Assembly: GCA_900472485.1 (NCBI GenBank)
Contig: UCII01000008.1
Span: 124,001 to 188,000 of the forward strand
From: Hyphomicrobiales bacterium
Lineage (GTDB): Bacteria > Pseudomonadota > Alphaproteobacteria > Rhizobiales > Rhizobiaceae
Direction: 5' to 3'
DNA length: 64,000 bases
Positions within the stretch are counted from its first letter, which is position 1; each line of letters opens with the position of its first letter. This document shows positions 41,843 through 49,886 of the stretch, in pieces. A program made the position numbers and the translations under genes. The notes under the pieces are model-generated. The model was not told where the DNA came from. It ran no database searches and saw only the letters and a program-made list of their open reading frames with translations.

Positions 41843-44007
41843 CCACACAGCAAAGCACCCTGCGCGTTTCATTGCTTGACGATGTTACCGCTCGCGCCAA
41901 GCATATCACGCGGGCGCTGGACGGATTGCGCTCCCAGCAGATGACGGCGTTCGCTCCGATGCGTGGGATGATCGGGCAGGCTATCGCGTTGGGAGCTGGC
42001 TATCTTGGCGTTAGGGAGGGTTTGAGCGCGACGGCAGGGAGCGCCATCAAATTCGAGTCTGCTTTTGCCGATGTCAAAAAGGTGGTCGAAGCGACGGACG
42101 AGCAATTCGAGAACATGCGCCGCAACATCAGGCGCATGTCGGGCGAAATCCCAATGTCCGCAAACAACATTGCGGCTCTGTTCGCCGCTGCCGGCGAATC
42201 CGGGATCGCAACGGAGGATTTGCAGGGCTTTGCCGAAATGGCCTCGCGCGTCGGCATCGCCTTCGACATCACGGCGGAAAAGGCCGGCTCTAGCCTGGCT
42301 AAGCTGAAAACACAGTTCGGTTTGACGGTTGCCGAAACCGGCGACCTCGCCGATGTCATGAATCATTTGTCGAACAACATGGCGAGCAAGGCGTCCGAAA
42401 TCACGGATTTCATGCTGCGCGTCGGTGCCCTTGGCAAGATCGCCGGTTTCACCAAAGAGCAAGTCGCCGGCATCGGCAGTGCTATGATTGCAGCCGGCGC
42501 GGAGCCGGAAGTGGCCGCGACCGCCATGCAGAACGTCACGAAGGCCCTCACGCGAGGCGCTTCCGCAAAGAAGAGTCAGCGTGAAGTGGCGGCGAAGCTC
42601 GGTCTCGACCTGCCCAAGATCGCCAAGGAAATGCAGAAGGATGCGCCCGGCGCGCTGAAAAAGGTTCTCGCCGCCATCGTCAAGGCTCCGAAGGATCAAC
42701 AGATATCCATCGTGTCGGATTTCTTCGGCGACGAGGCCAAGGCGTTCATTCCGCTGCTCGGTAATGTGAAGCTTCTGGACGATGCGCTTGCAAGCGTCAG
42801 TAACCGTACGAAGTATGCCGGCTCCGCCATGAACGAATATAAGCAGCGAGCCAGCACCACGGGCAATGCGCTCGAGCTTTTGGGCAACAAGGTATCGAAC
42901 ATCTTTTGGGAAGTTGGTGACAGCATGTTGCCTTCGATCCGTGAAGGTGCGCAGGCAATCAGTGAAGTCTTGGATACCCTTGGTAGCCGGGCGACGATCT
43001 TCGATCAGATCAAGGTCGGCGCTAAAGGGTTTGCACAAGGCTTCGGATACGATGGCGGCATCCGCGAAATGGTCAACGACATTGGGGACCTGATGCTTGG
43101 CAAGATCGATCCGAACGCAGGCGAAAACCTTGGCCGGTTCTTCATGAAGGCGAGGGAATGGGGCGCATCCGTTCGGGAACTGACGAACGCAATTCGCGAA
43201 AATCCCCTTGCGCAGTTCCTGGGGCAAATGTCGGGCTATGGTCTCAAGCTCGTTATGTGGGGGGCTGGCATTGCCTTCCTCGCCGGCACGGTTCGCAAGC
43301 TCGCGAGCGCGATGTTTCTGCTGTCCGGCGCTAGTACCCTGTTAGGTGCCCTCAAGACCGTTGGCGCTATAGCGGCGCTTGTGGGTGGTGGGACGGCGAC
43401 TGTCGGCGGCGTTGCGGCAACCGCCGCAACGGGCGCGGCGGCGGGCGGTGCGGCTACCGGCTTGCTTGCAGGCTGGTCGGCCATGCTCAAAGGATTTGCG
43501 CGGCTCGGCATCTACGGCATGGCGGGAGCGGGCGCTTGGGAGTTTGGAAAGCAAAGCTATACCGGCGATACGCTTTACAATCAGGGGAAGGCTTGGTTGC
43601 CGGGTCCAGAAGACGCATTGCATGCCCTCGGGTCCTATCTTAAGTCGTTTGTCACGTCTGAAAACGGTTCCGCTCCGACCGGCGTCTATGCCCAATCTGC
43701 CATGGATAGTGCCCGTGCAGCCCGCGCGGCTGGCTTCGGTGGATCAACTACGGAAACGCTGCCCGGAAAGACTGCGGACGACCTTGGCCTGATAACCGCC
43801 CGCATCGATGCGTCATCCATTGCCGAAATGGTGAGGCCGAGCGGGACGCAAGATGTTCGTGTGGTGAATCAGCAACCGCCGAACGTGACGGTTCATGCTC
43901 CGATCTCGATTACGGGTGTTTCTGATCCGCAAGCGGCGGCAAGTGCTGCCGTTGGTCAGCTCGGCTCTGTGGTGAAAAACGCCGTAGATACTCAATTCAG
44001 CGATTAG
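41839..44007 (+). CDS. Tail tape measure protein
   Basis: A 722-residue protein whose length sets the tail length. It opens with VSLLDDVTARAKHITRALDG. The TP901-type core comes next (FADVKKVVEATDEQFENMRR, GEIPMSANNIAALFAAAGES, GIATEDLQGFAEMASRVGIA). Hydrophobic stretches with Gly/Ala repeats are at about 470-560 (TATVGGVAATAATGAAAGGA), probably membrane-active during injection. It starts inside the E' stop. Confidence 0.95.
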   Translation: MTTQQSTLRVSLLDDVTARAKHITRALDGLRSQQMTAFAPMRGMIGQAIALGAGYLGVREGLSATAGSAIKFESAFADVKKVVEATDEQFENMRRNIRRMSGEIPMSANNIAALFAAAGESGIATEDLQGFAEMASRVGIAFDITAEKAGSSLAKLKTQFGLTVAETGDLADVMNHLSNNMASKASEITDFMLRVGALGKIAGFTKEQVAGIGSAMIAAGAEPEVAATAMQNVTKALTRGASAKKSQREVAAKLGLDLPKIAKEMQKDAPGALKKVLAAIVKAPKDQQISIVSDFFGDEAKAFIPLLGNVKLLDDALASVSNRTKYAGSAMNEYKQRASTTGNALELLGNKVSNIFWEVGDSMLPSIREGAQAISEVLDTLGSRATIFDQIKVGAKGFAQGFGYDGGIREMVNDIGDLMLGKIDPNAGENLGRFFMKAREWGASVRELTNAIRENPLAQFLGQMSGYGLKLVMWGAGIAFLAGTVRKLASAMFLLSGASTLLGALKTVGAIAALVGGGTATVGGVAATAATGAAAGGAATGLLAGWSAMLKGFARLGIYGMAGAGAWEFGKQSYTGDTLYNQGKAWLPGPEDALHALGSYLKSFVTSENGSAPTGVYAQSAMDSARAARAAGFGGSTTETLPGKTADDLGLITARIDASSIAEMVRPSGTQDVRVVNQQPPNVTVHAPISITGVSDPQAAASAAVGQLGSVVKNAVDTQFSD

Positions 44008-44050
44008 AGGAAATGAGGGCCGGAAGTCTCCGCCGGCCCCGCGCCGTAAG

Positions 44051-44269
44051 TTAGCCCAGTTTCGCTATCTCGGCTTTAGTTGCGGCCCAAAGGTCGTCTG
44101 GTATGTCCAGTTCCTTTTGAAGAGCTGCGAGAACAAGCAACATGGCGTCTATCCTGCTCCCATTCCTAACTGCACCTCCGCCTCCTTCGAGGAACACGTT
44201 AAAGGCAGTTTCACCCTTCTCGTTCGTCCCGGTCGGCTCGATGCTAACGCTAAATGTTCTCTTCTCCAT
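44051..44269 (-). CDS. Opposite-strand small protein in the tail module
   Basis: A 72-residue protein from ATG 44269 with AAGGAG upstream on its strand. It holds a beta-like start (KRTFSVSIEPTGTNEKGETA) and a helical end (IPDDLWAATKAEIAKLG). It lies between tape measure and gpU, read against them, with a membrane protein gene 23 bases upstream. No family is recognised; lysogenic cargo is likely. Confidence 0.6.
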   Translation of the reverse strand: MEKRTFSVSIEPTGTNEKGETAFNVFLEGGGGAVRNGSRIDAMLLVLAALQKELDIPDDLWAATKAEIAKLG

Positions 44270-44292
44270 AATGTTCTCCTTCAATTGGGCAA

Positions 44293-44676
44293 TCAGAATA
44301 TGCCTATTGTTTTCGCTTCGTACTTTATCCACCACTGGCCACCATCTTCGTACGCTCGATAGCTGATCGCGGTCTTTTGCGCCGTGGAGAGCATGGCAGT
44401 GCCCGCGCATTCGATGTGACTATCAGTCTCCGAGATCAGCTTCGCCTCGATGATGCCGATCACTTTCGGCAGCAGTGGCGAGCCGTTCTTTTCTGAGATC
44501 TGCACCACCTGCGGGACGATGTTTGTGCAGGTATAGGCCGACGCTCCAAAAAGTTGGACCGAAACCGAGTCCCAATTTTGATAGGCATATATGCCGGCAG
44601 CGACCGCGACCCCCATCGCAATTCGCTGCGGCCACGCGCTTTTCGGTTTCTCTTCAACCGGTGCACTCTCCGACAT
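44293..44676 (-). CDS. Opposite-strand membrane-anchored protein in the tail module
   Basis: A 127-residue protein with one N-terminal span (about 17-33, RIAMGVAVAAGIYAYQNW) and a probable periplasmic domain with two Cys (AYTCTNIVPQVVQISEKNGS, then HIECAGTAMLSTAQKTAIS). It forms a pair with the next gene on the reverse strand. A periplasmic domain on a prophage-encoded anchor would suit a role in superinfection exclusion or envelope change, but this is a guess. Confidence 0.6.
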   Translation of the reverse strand: MSESAPVEEKPKSAWPQRIAMGVAVAAGIYAYQNWDSVSVQLFGASAYTCTNIVPQVVQISEKNGSPLLPKVIGIIEAKLISETDSHIECAGTAMLSTAQKTAISYRAYEDGGQWWIKYEAKTIGIF

Positions 44677-44709
44677 TCACAACCCCCAACGCTCAATTTT
44701 AGGTAGATC

Positions 44710-45174
44710 ATGACGGGTGTAACATCGATGATGCTCGGGGGCTACGCCTTCGAGGCGCTGGGTTTCGGCTATCAGGGTATCAAGCGCAAGGTGAATACGC
44801 CTTGGGTGGAAATACCTGTCGGCCAAACCCTCAATCCGCAGCAATGGACCGGGCCAACGTCCGATGAAGTTACCATTCAAGGCGTCCTGTTTCCCGAAGA
44901 ATTCGGCGGGCAATCGCAGCTCGACGGCATCATTGCAGCGCAGTTGGCCGGCACGGAAATGATGCTTGTCAGCGGGGATGCTATCCAGGGCGTCATTCGT
45001 GGCATGTTTACGGTCCAATCTGTCGAGGAAGATCAATCATTCCACGATGCGAGCGGTGTCGCTCGGCGGAATGCCTATGTGATCTCGCTTAAGCGTAGCC
45101 GGGCGGAAGCGGCGGCAAATGCCGGCGGCGTGATGGACCGCGCAAGCTCTTTCCTCTCCGAACTTTTTAGGTGA
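44710..45174 (+). CDS. Tail protein U (tail terminator-type)
   Basis: A 154-residue protein matching P2 gpU: MMLGGYAFEALGFGYQGIKR at the start, then QQWTGPTSDEVTIQGVLFPE and GDAIQGVIRGMFTVQSVEED. It is needed for tail completion. It restarts the late operon after the reverse-strand pair. Confidence 0.9.
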   Translation: MTGVTSMMLGGYAFEALGFGYQGIKRKVNTPWVEIPVGQTLNPQQWTGPTSDEVTIQGVLFPEEFGGQSQLDGIIAAQLAGTEMMLVSGDAIQGVIRGMFTVQSVEEDQSFHDASGVARRNAYVISLKRSRAEAAANAGGVMDRASSFLSELFR

Positions 45175-45178
45175 TGGC

Positions 45179-45391
45179 ATGGCGAGCATTTACGCGACCC
45201 GGCAGGGCGAGACGATCGATCTTGCTTGCCTCTCTCACTATGGCCGGACAGCGAGGGTTGTCGAGGTAGTCCTTGACGCCAATCCGGGGCTTGCCGCCCT
45301 CGGCGCGATCCTGCCGCTCGGAACGCAAATCGTGATGCCCGACATTCCAAGCGTAAGCGTGGAACGTCCATTGATTAGCCTATGGGATTGA
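45179..45391 (+). CDS. Tail protein X
   Basis: A 70-residue LysM-like tail protein: YATRQGETIDLACLSHYGRT, then GLAALGAILPLGTQIVMPDI. P2 gpX homologues bind peptidoglycan or join the tail. It follows gpU and overlaps the gpD start, as in P2. Confidence 0.9.
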   Translation: MASIYATRQGETIDLACLSHYGRTARVVEVVLDANPGLAALGAILPLGTQIVMPDIPSVSVERPLISLWD

Positions 45392-46548
45392 CCATGCAAC
45401 CGCGTGTCGAAGTTACAGTTGATGGCGTGCCGATGGCAGGTCATTTCTATGAACGTCTGATTTCCGTCACCGTGACCGATGAAGAGGGCCTGAAGTCGGA
45501 TACGGTCGATATCGAGCTGAACGACGGTCCGCCGAACTTCCTTGCCCTGCCGCGTAAGGGTGCCATTATCTCGGTCAAGATGGGATATGGCAGCAACCTT
45601 GTGCCGAAAGGGCAGTTTACGGCGGACAAAATCAGCCTCGATTGTCTTCCCTATAAGATGTCGATATCGGGCAAATCGGCGGACCTGCGTAGCGGCAAGC
45701 TGAAAGAACGGCAGGAGCGGGCATGGGATAAGGCCACACTCGGGGATATCTTAGCCGAGATTGCTGGAGAGAGCGGATTGACCCCTGCGGTGGATGATGA
45801 GTTGGCGGAGCATCGTTACGAGTGGTTAGGCCAGCAGGACGAAACCAATATTCATTTCCTGCGGCGGCTCGCAGATCGGCATAACGCCCTGTTTGCGGTC
45901 AAGCAAAAGCGATTGCTGTTTGCCCGTCGCGGCTCTGGTCTTTCGGCTTCCGGCGCTTCGCTCGGTTCGATCATCTTGACGCCTGCGCAAATTAAAACCG
46001 GCACGCTGAAAGTTGATATCAACGACCGCACCAAGTACAACAAGGTCGTGTCTTACTATCAGGATGCGGATAAGGCGCAGCGGGTGGAGATAGAGGCCGA
46101 CGCCGATGCGGATGGCGATAGCGTTTATCGCATTCCCGATGCCTTTTCGTCGCCGGCAGAAGCAGATAAGGCGGCGCGTGCCAAGGCGAAAGAGCTTGCG
46201 CGCGGAGAGGGCAGTGTTTCGGTAACGGTGTTGGGCGATGCAGCGATAGATGCGGGCCTGCCGCTGCTCTTTGCAGACGTTCGCCCTGGACTTGATGGCG
46301 TGCCGTACATCATCAAGACTGCACGTTCCAAATACACGAAGACAACGGGCTTCGAGGTTGACGTTTCCGCACGGCTTTATGATGGGAAGTCGGCAACCGA
46401 AGACGATAGCGGCAGAAAGCGGGAAGGTGGCGAGGTGCCCAAAGTCGCCTATGCTGCCGGGAAGGTCGCGCCGAGTAGCGTGCCGGGCACACCCGCGACG
46501 CCTTCGGTTTTTCTCACGCCTCGCTCCGGGCGGATTGACGAGAACTAG
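45382..46548 (+). CDS. Late control/tail protein D
   Basis: A protein of about 388 residues (384 from the ATG at 45394). It matches P2 gpD: FYERLISVTVTDEEGLKSDT, KSADLRSGKLKERQERAWD and DETNIHFLRRLADRHNALFA. Despite the historical name it is a baseplate hub protein around the spike. The C-terminal end is Pro-rich and less conserved. It closes the P2-like tail set. Confidence 0.9.
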   Translation: MGLTMQPRVEVTVDGVPMAGHFYERLISVTVTDEEGLKSDTVDIELNDGPPNFLALPRKGAIISVKMGYGSNLVPKGQFTADKISLDCLPYKMSISGKSADLRSGKLKERQERAWDKATLGDILAEIAGESGLTPAVDDELAEHRYEWLGQQDETNIHFLRRLADRHNALFAVKQKRLLFARRGSGLSASGASLGSIILTPAQIKTGTLKVDINDRTKYNKVVSYYQDADKAQRVEIEADADADGDSVYRIPDAFSSPAEADKAARAKAKELARGEGSVSVTVLGDAAIDAGLPLLFADVRPGLDGVPYIIKTARSKYTKTTGFEVDVSARLYDGKSATEDDSGRKREGGEVPKVAYAAGKVAPSSVPGTPATPSVFLTPRSGRIDEN

Positions 46549-46679
46549 TCTCTATGCCACCTCAAATTGAGCGAGCTTAATCACCGTCCACCCTAAGCTC
46601 TCGGCCAATATGCTTCGGGCGCATACTGCTTCCGCAAGTTCTGTACGATGAGGCATAAAACGAACAGGAGATATAGCCT

Positions 46680-47492
46680 TTGGTGGCTTCAACGCCCATG
46701 GATGTTTGGGACATCACGACATTTGACGAACCGCTTATGGCTGACCTGAACGCAAGTCGGGACGTGCTTTGCCACTATGAACACACAAGCAAGAAAAATT
46801 ATCGCGAACAGCAGGAAGCAAAGGGGTGGGTGCCCCTCAAAGAAAATCCCTTTGCGCATGAGCGACAACAAATTCTTGAGCACATCATTATGCCTGCGAT
46901 GGAACGGTACACCATTCGCGCATGGCATTATACGCGCCTAACGGACGACGAGACCAAGCTTCTTCAATCTGGTGGTATCTACACGTCGAACTTGCGGGCT
47001 ATTCGTAGCAGGTTGGACGCTCAGGTAGCTACAGGCGTCATCTCAGCTAACATTGCCGACGCGTTATATGGAGCGAGTCCATTCCATCATCAGGAGGAAT
47101 CACGCTCTGGTAAGTTCTGGATGGTCTCTCACCCCTTTTCGATTGATGACCATGGCGTGGAACTATTGTTGGCTCACTGGGGTGGCGAAGGCGTGTACTT
47201 CTGGCTGCAGGACAACGAGCTAATCGAACTTGTGAAAGGCATCGGCCGACCTCGCGTTGTTGAAGTTGCAGTTCCTTTGCGCTTCACGACGAGCGCCTAT
47301 TTAGCAGCAAAGGCCGTAGTCGCGACGTTTGTAACGAAACACGGTTGCGAGCCTGAATGGCCTGCTTTCGATTTGTACTCAACAAGCGCGCTGGGTGCAG
47401 ATGCAGTGCTGAATGTGCTGACAGAGGGAGAAGCCAATTTCACAGCGCTGGCACGCGGTTACCCTGCTCAATTTCACGACCGAGGACTGTAG
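46680..47492 (+). CDS. Cargo protein of unknown function
   Basis: About 270 residues from TTG 46680 (AGGAG nine bases upstream) or 264 from ATG 46698. The middle holds AWHYTRLTDDETKLLQSGGI and HPFSIDDHGVELLLAHWGG, spaced like the pattern of a widespread hypothetical family. The WHYTRL start of the domain is reminiscent of some ADP-ribosyltransferase folds, but the key residues cannot be fixed by eye. It is not part of a standard tail set, and the G+C looks lower than the tail genes. It is probably cargo. Confidence 0.5.
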   Translation: MVASTPMDVWDITTFDEPLMADLNASRDVLCHYEHTSKKNYREQQEAKGWVPLKENPFAHERQQILEHIIMPAMERYTIRAWHYTRLTDDETKLLQSGGIYTSNLRAIRSRLDAQVATGVISANIADALYGASPFHHQEESRSGKFWMVSHPFSIDDHGVELLLAHWGGEGVYFWLQDNELIELVKGIGRPRVVEVAVPLRFTTSAYLAAKAVVATFVTKHGCEPEWPAFDLYSTSALGADAVLNVLTEGEANFTALARGYPAQFHDRGL

Positions 47493-47578
47493 GCAATCTC
47501 AGCGCCCATAAGATGTCTGATGGCCCAAGGGCGAGCCATCGCCTCTAGTCCCATTTGCTGACAATCCGCTCCGACAGA

Positions 47579-48058
47579 CTACGCGGCTTTCGGCCTGCCG
47601 TTCTGACGTGGCCGGTAATGCGCATGCATCAAGAGGGGATCGCGCTGGCTAGCGCGTAGCAGCATCTTGACGGCATGGCTGACGGGAGCGCCTGCACGAT
47701 AGTTCTTCCATGTGCGCAGGGTAACGCCGAGGAAGTCCGCCGCCTCATTGTTCGAAAGTCCTATCTCTTCCTGCCATTTCCGCAGATCCTCGGCGTTAAA
47801 ATCGCGTTGGTCTTCGGCGATCTGGAAAAGGTGATAGGCATCGATCGCCAAATCTTCGCCGGCCCACTCGACCGTTGCGCCATAGTCCGTGACTTCGGCG
47901 GTTTTCCAGACATCAGGAGACTTGAGGGGAGCGAGCAATTCGCCACCGGTCGCAACCCAGCCAATGAGGTTTGCGGAAGATTCAGCGCCACCCTTCCACC
48001 TGATTGCGAGCGTCATATTTGACGCTGGCGCTACGCTTTCAATTCGCGGCATATCCAT
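47579..48058 (-). CDS. DUF2442-type antitoxin with XRE helix-turn-helix
   Basis: A 159-residue protein. The N-terminal 85 residues (RIESVAPASNMTLAIRWKGG, then VEWAGEDLAIDAYHLFQI) look like a DUF2442 domain. The C-terminal part (RKWQEEIGLSNNEAADFLGV, TLRTWKNYRAG) is a helix-turn-helix. The gene follows a DUF4160 gene by 15 bases; these two domains often appear as a toxin-antitoxin pair. The HTH would bind the operator near 48356 to control the operon. The assignment of antitoxin to this partner is inferred. Confidence 0.7.
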   Translation of the reverse strand: MDMPRIESVAPASNMTLAIRWKGGAESSANLIGWVATGGELLAPLKSPDVWKTAEVTDYGATVEWAGEDLAIDAYHLFQIAEDQRDFNAEDLRKWQEEIGLSNNEAADFLGVTLRTWKNYRAGAPVSHAVKMLLRASQRDPLLMHAHYRPRQNGRPKAA

Positions 48059-48073
48059 TTCTGTTTCCCTTCC

Positions 48074-48316
48074 TCAAGCGATTGGAAAGCGGGGATTGGT
48101 CCGGTTCCACTCGGCGGCGATAGCTGCCTTGTTCTTTGTTGCCCATTCGAGGGCGGTGTCTTGCGCCTTGCGTGCGAGCTTACCACGCAGGATTTCCAGT
48201 GTCGCGATTTCCACCAATGCATCCCCATCGGGGGTGAGAATGTGGAAGTGCGGGGGCAGATGGTCGTTCGCGTAAACCCGAATGATGATGTTTCCGATTT
48301 GAACCAGTTTGCCCAT
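48074..48316 (-). CDS. DUF4160 protein, putative toxin partner
   Basis: An 80-residue protein with NIIIRVYANDHLPPHFHIL, the hallmark DHxPPHFHxxxxD core of DUF4160, and NPRFPIA at the end. Its start has GAGGGG six bases upstream. The operon is read against the late genes, so it would be made in the lysogen. The toxicity of the DUF4160/DUF2442 pair is not proven by sequence. It may help keep the prophage in the cell. Confidence 0.75.
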   Translation of the reverse strand: MGKLVQIGNIIIRVYANDHLPPHFHILTPDGDALVEIATLEILRGKLARKAQDTALEWATKNKAAIAAEWNRTNPRFPIA

Positions 48317-48355
48317 GTGCCCCTCACTTCGATGAGGAAAACATAGGGCATATTA

Positions 48356-48381
48356 TGCACCATGTAAAGATAGTTGGTGCA
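48356..48381 (-). promoter_or_regulatory. Inverted-repeat operator/promoter of the toxin-antitoxin operon
   Basis: TGCACCA at 48356-48362 and TGGTGCA at 48375-48381 form a 7-bp inverted repeat about 40 bases upstream of the DUF4160 start. Read leftward, TTTACA and TATGTT spaced 17 bases apart overlap it. This suits autoregulation by the HTH protein. Confidence 0.5.
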
Positions 48382-48409
48382 ATTTTTACCCTAAATATGG
48401 AGAGAATTT

Positions 48410-49042
48410 ATGGATCACGCGAAGTTCTTCGCGGCGGCACGGTCGTCGTTGTTCGGCGGGCGGTTTTCGGCAAATCAGGTGGACGGCATGAAAGCAATTC
48501 TTGCCGCGTGGCACGCTGCTCCGTTCGATATGCGTTGGCTCGCCTATATGCTGGCGACGGCCTATCATGAAACCGATAGGACCATGTGCGCCGTCTCTGA
48601 AAATCTGAACTATTCTGCCTCGGGCTTGCTTACGACCTTCCCGAAATATTTCACGATTTCTCAAGCCGCAGCCTATGCACGACAGCCGCAGCGCATCGCT
48701 AATCGCGCCTACGCAAACCGCATGGGCAACCGAAGCGAGGCCAGCGGCGACGGGTGGCGCTATCGCGGTCGCGGGTTGGTGCAGATCACCGGCCGCGACA
48801 ATTACGCCAAATACGGCATCGCCGAAGACCCGGACAAGGCGCTCGATCCTATAAAGACTGTCGAAATTTTGTTCGATGGCATGATCAACGGGCGGTTCAC
48901 CGGCAAACGGCTTGCCGACTACTTCAGCGCCACTGTTAGCGATTGGACGGGGGCACGCAAGATCATCAACGGCACTGATCGCGCCGTCGACATCGCCGGC
49001 TACGCCAAGAAGTTCGCGGCTGCCCTTGAAGCCTCACGCTGA
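48410..49042 (+). CDS. GH19-type endolysin
   Basis: A 210-residue glycoside hydrolase family 19 protein: YMLATAYHETDRTMCAVSEN (Glu54 and Glu64 likely catalytic), GWRYRGRGLVQITGRDNYAK and a C-terminal FDGMINGRFTGKRLADYF. Such phage enzymes cleave the peptidoglycan glycan chain at lysis. No signal peptide is seen, so a holin is needed. Two small membrane proteins follow, completing a lysis cassette. GGAGAG precedes the ATG. Confidence 0.85.
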   Translation: MDHAKFFAAARSSLFGGRFSANQVDGMKAILAAWHAAPFDMRWLAYMLATAYHETDRTMCAVSENLNYSASGLLTTFPKYFTISQAAAYARQPQRIANRAYANRMGNRSEASGDGWRYRGRGLVQITGRDNYAKYGIAEDPDKALDPIKTVEILFDGMINGRFTGKRLADYFSATVSDWTGARKIINGTDRAVDIAGYAKKFAAALEASR

Positions 49043-49090
49043 GCGCTACGCCATCAAGCACCCGCTCATGCACCATCAAAAGGATCTAGC

Positions 49091-49342
49091 ATGCTGAATA
49101 CCAATGCCCTGCATAATATGCTCAACATCGTCATCAGCCTTTCGGGACTGCTCGTCGCCATCCTGCTTGCCAGCGGCTGCACACAGCTCGCAACCGGTAC
49201 GCTGGAATGCTCGCAGTCTTCTATTAGTCCGAAGTTCACCGCTTATGCGATTGCGGGCCTCGCAGCATTGAAAGTGCTCGTTAACATCGGTCGCGATGGT
49301 CTCTCCGGGCTCATCAAGCCGCAGCCTCCAGTTCAGAAATAG
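49091..49342 (+). CDS. Small membrane protein, possible holin or spanin part
   Basis: An 83-residue protein from ATG 49091 (AAGGA upstream) with two hydrophobic segments (about 10-28, MLNIVISLSGLLVAILLASG; about 50-66, AYAIAGLAALKVLVNI). The middle holds two Cys. The SGC before QLATG could be a lipobox-like site but the spacing is unclear. Its place between endolysin and holin-like gene suggests lysis. Confidence 0.55.
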   Translation: MLNTNALHNMLNIVISLSGLLVAILLASGCTQLATGTLECSQSSISPKFTAYAIAGLAALKVLVNIGRDGLSGLIKPQPPVQK

Positions 49343-49355
49343 AAAGGGCGGACTA

Positions 49356-49679
49356 ATGTCCGATAAGTATAACTCGCTTTACGAGCTGCTGAATGCCTGG
49401 GGTGGCGGCGCCCTTTCGACCATCGTCGGCGCAATGGTCGGTCGCGCCATGTGGCACACCAACGAGGCGCGCAAGGGCCGGCGAAAATTCCTCGGCATCG
49501 AGCTACTTTGGGAGGCTCCGGTTGCCCTTGGTATGGCTTTCATCGGGGAGGGCATAGCTTCCTATTTGAATGTGGGACAGCCAGCGACGACGGGCCTCAT
49601 AGCGGGGCTGGCGTACCTCGGGCCGCGCGGGACTGAAGTGCTGTTTCAGAAATGGTTTTCGCGGCGCATAGCTAGATAA
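49356..49679 (+). CDS. LydA-type holin
   Basis: A 107-residue protein from ATG 49356. It fits the LydA/phage_holin pattern: GGALSTIVGAMVGRAMWHTN, RRKFLGIELLWEAPVALGMA, and TTGLIAGLAYLGPRGTEVLF at the end. Three hydrophobic segments are visible. It forms the membrane hole that releases the endolysin. A strong terminator follows the stop by 14 bases. Confidence 0.8.
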   Translation: MSDKYNSLYELLNAWGGGALSTIVGAMVGRAMWHTNEARKGRRKFLGIELLWEAPVALGMAFIGEGIASYLNVGQPATTGLIAGLAYLGPRGTEVLFQKWFSRRIAR

Positions 49680-49693
49680 ATCGCCAGAGATTG

Positions 49694-49726
49694 AAAGCCG
49701 TCTTGTGCATGCAAGGCGGCTTTTTT
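49694..49726 (+). terminator. Strong terminator ending the late operon
   Basis: AAAGCCGTCTTG at 49694-49705 pairs with 49712-49723 (12 bp, one G-T), with a 6-base loop and T-run through 49726. The late transcript ends here. Confidence 0.9.
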
Positions 49727-49771
49727 CATCTCCAATACGCTGTTGCCCATACAACACAGATATATCAAATC

Positions 49772-49803
49772 GGTTGAAGTGTGGAGTCCGGCACACTTCA
49801 ACC
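49772..49803. promoter_or_regulatory. 12-bp inverted repeat before the glycosyltransferase
   Basis: GGTTGAAGTGTG at 49772-49783 and its complement CACACTTCAACC at 49792-49803 form a perfect 12-bp repeat with an 8-base loop. No T-run follows. It could be a regulator site or an attenuator for the glycosyltransferase gene. Confidence 0.5.
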
Positions 49804-49886
49804 CATGACATCACTGATGGGGATCGATATCGAGCTTTCCCGTTACAATCCAGTAACTTACATGAGCAATCCATAATGTGGGGATT

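Noticed and set aside
41869..43227. Leftward 450-codon frame opposite the tape measure gene
   Set aside because: Antisense shadow of a clearly coding gene; no domain and no start signal.
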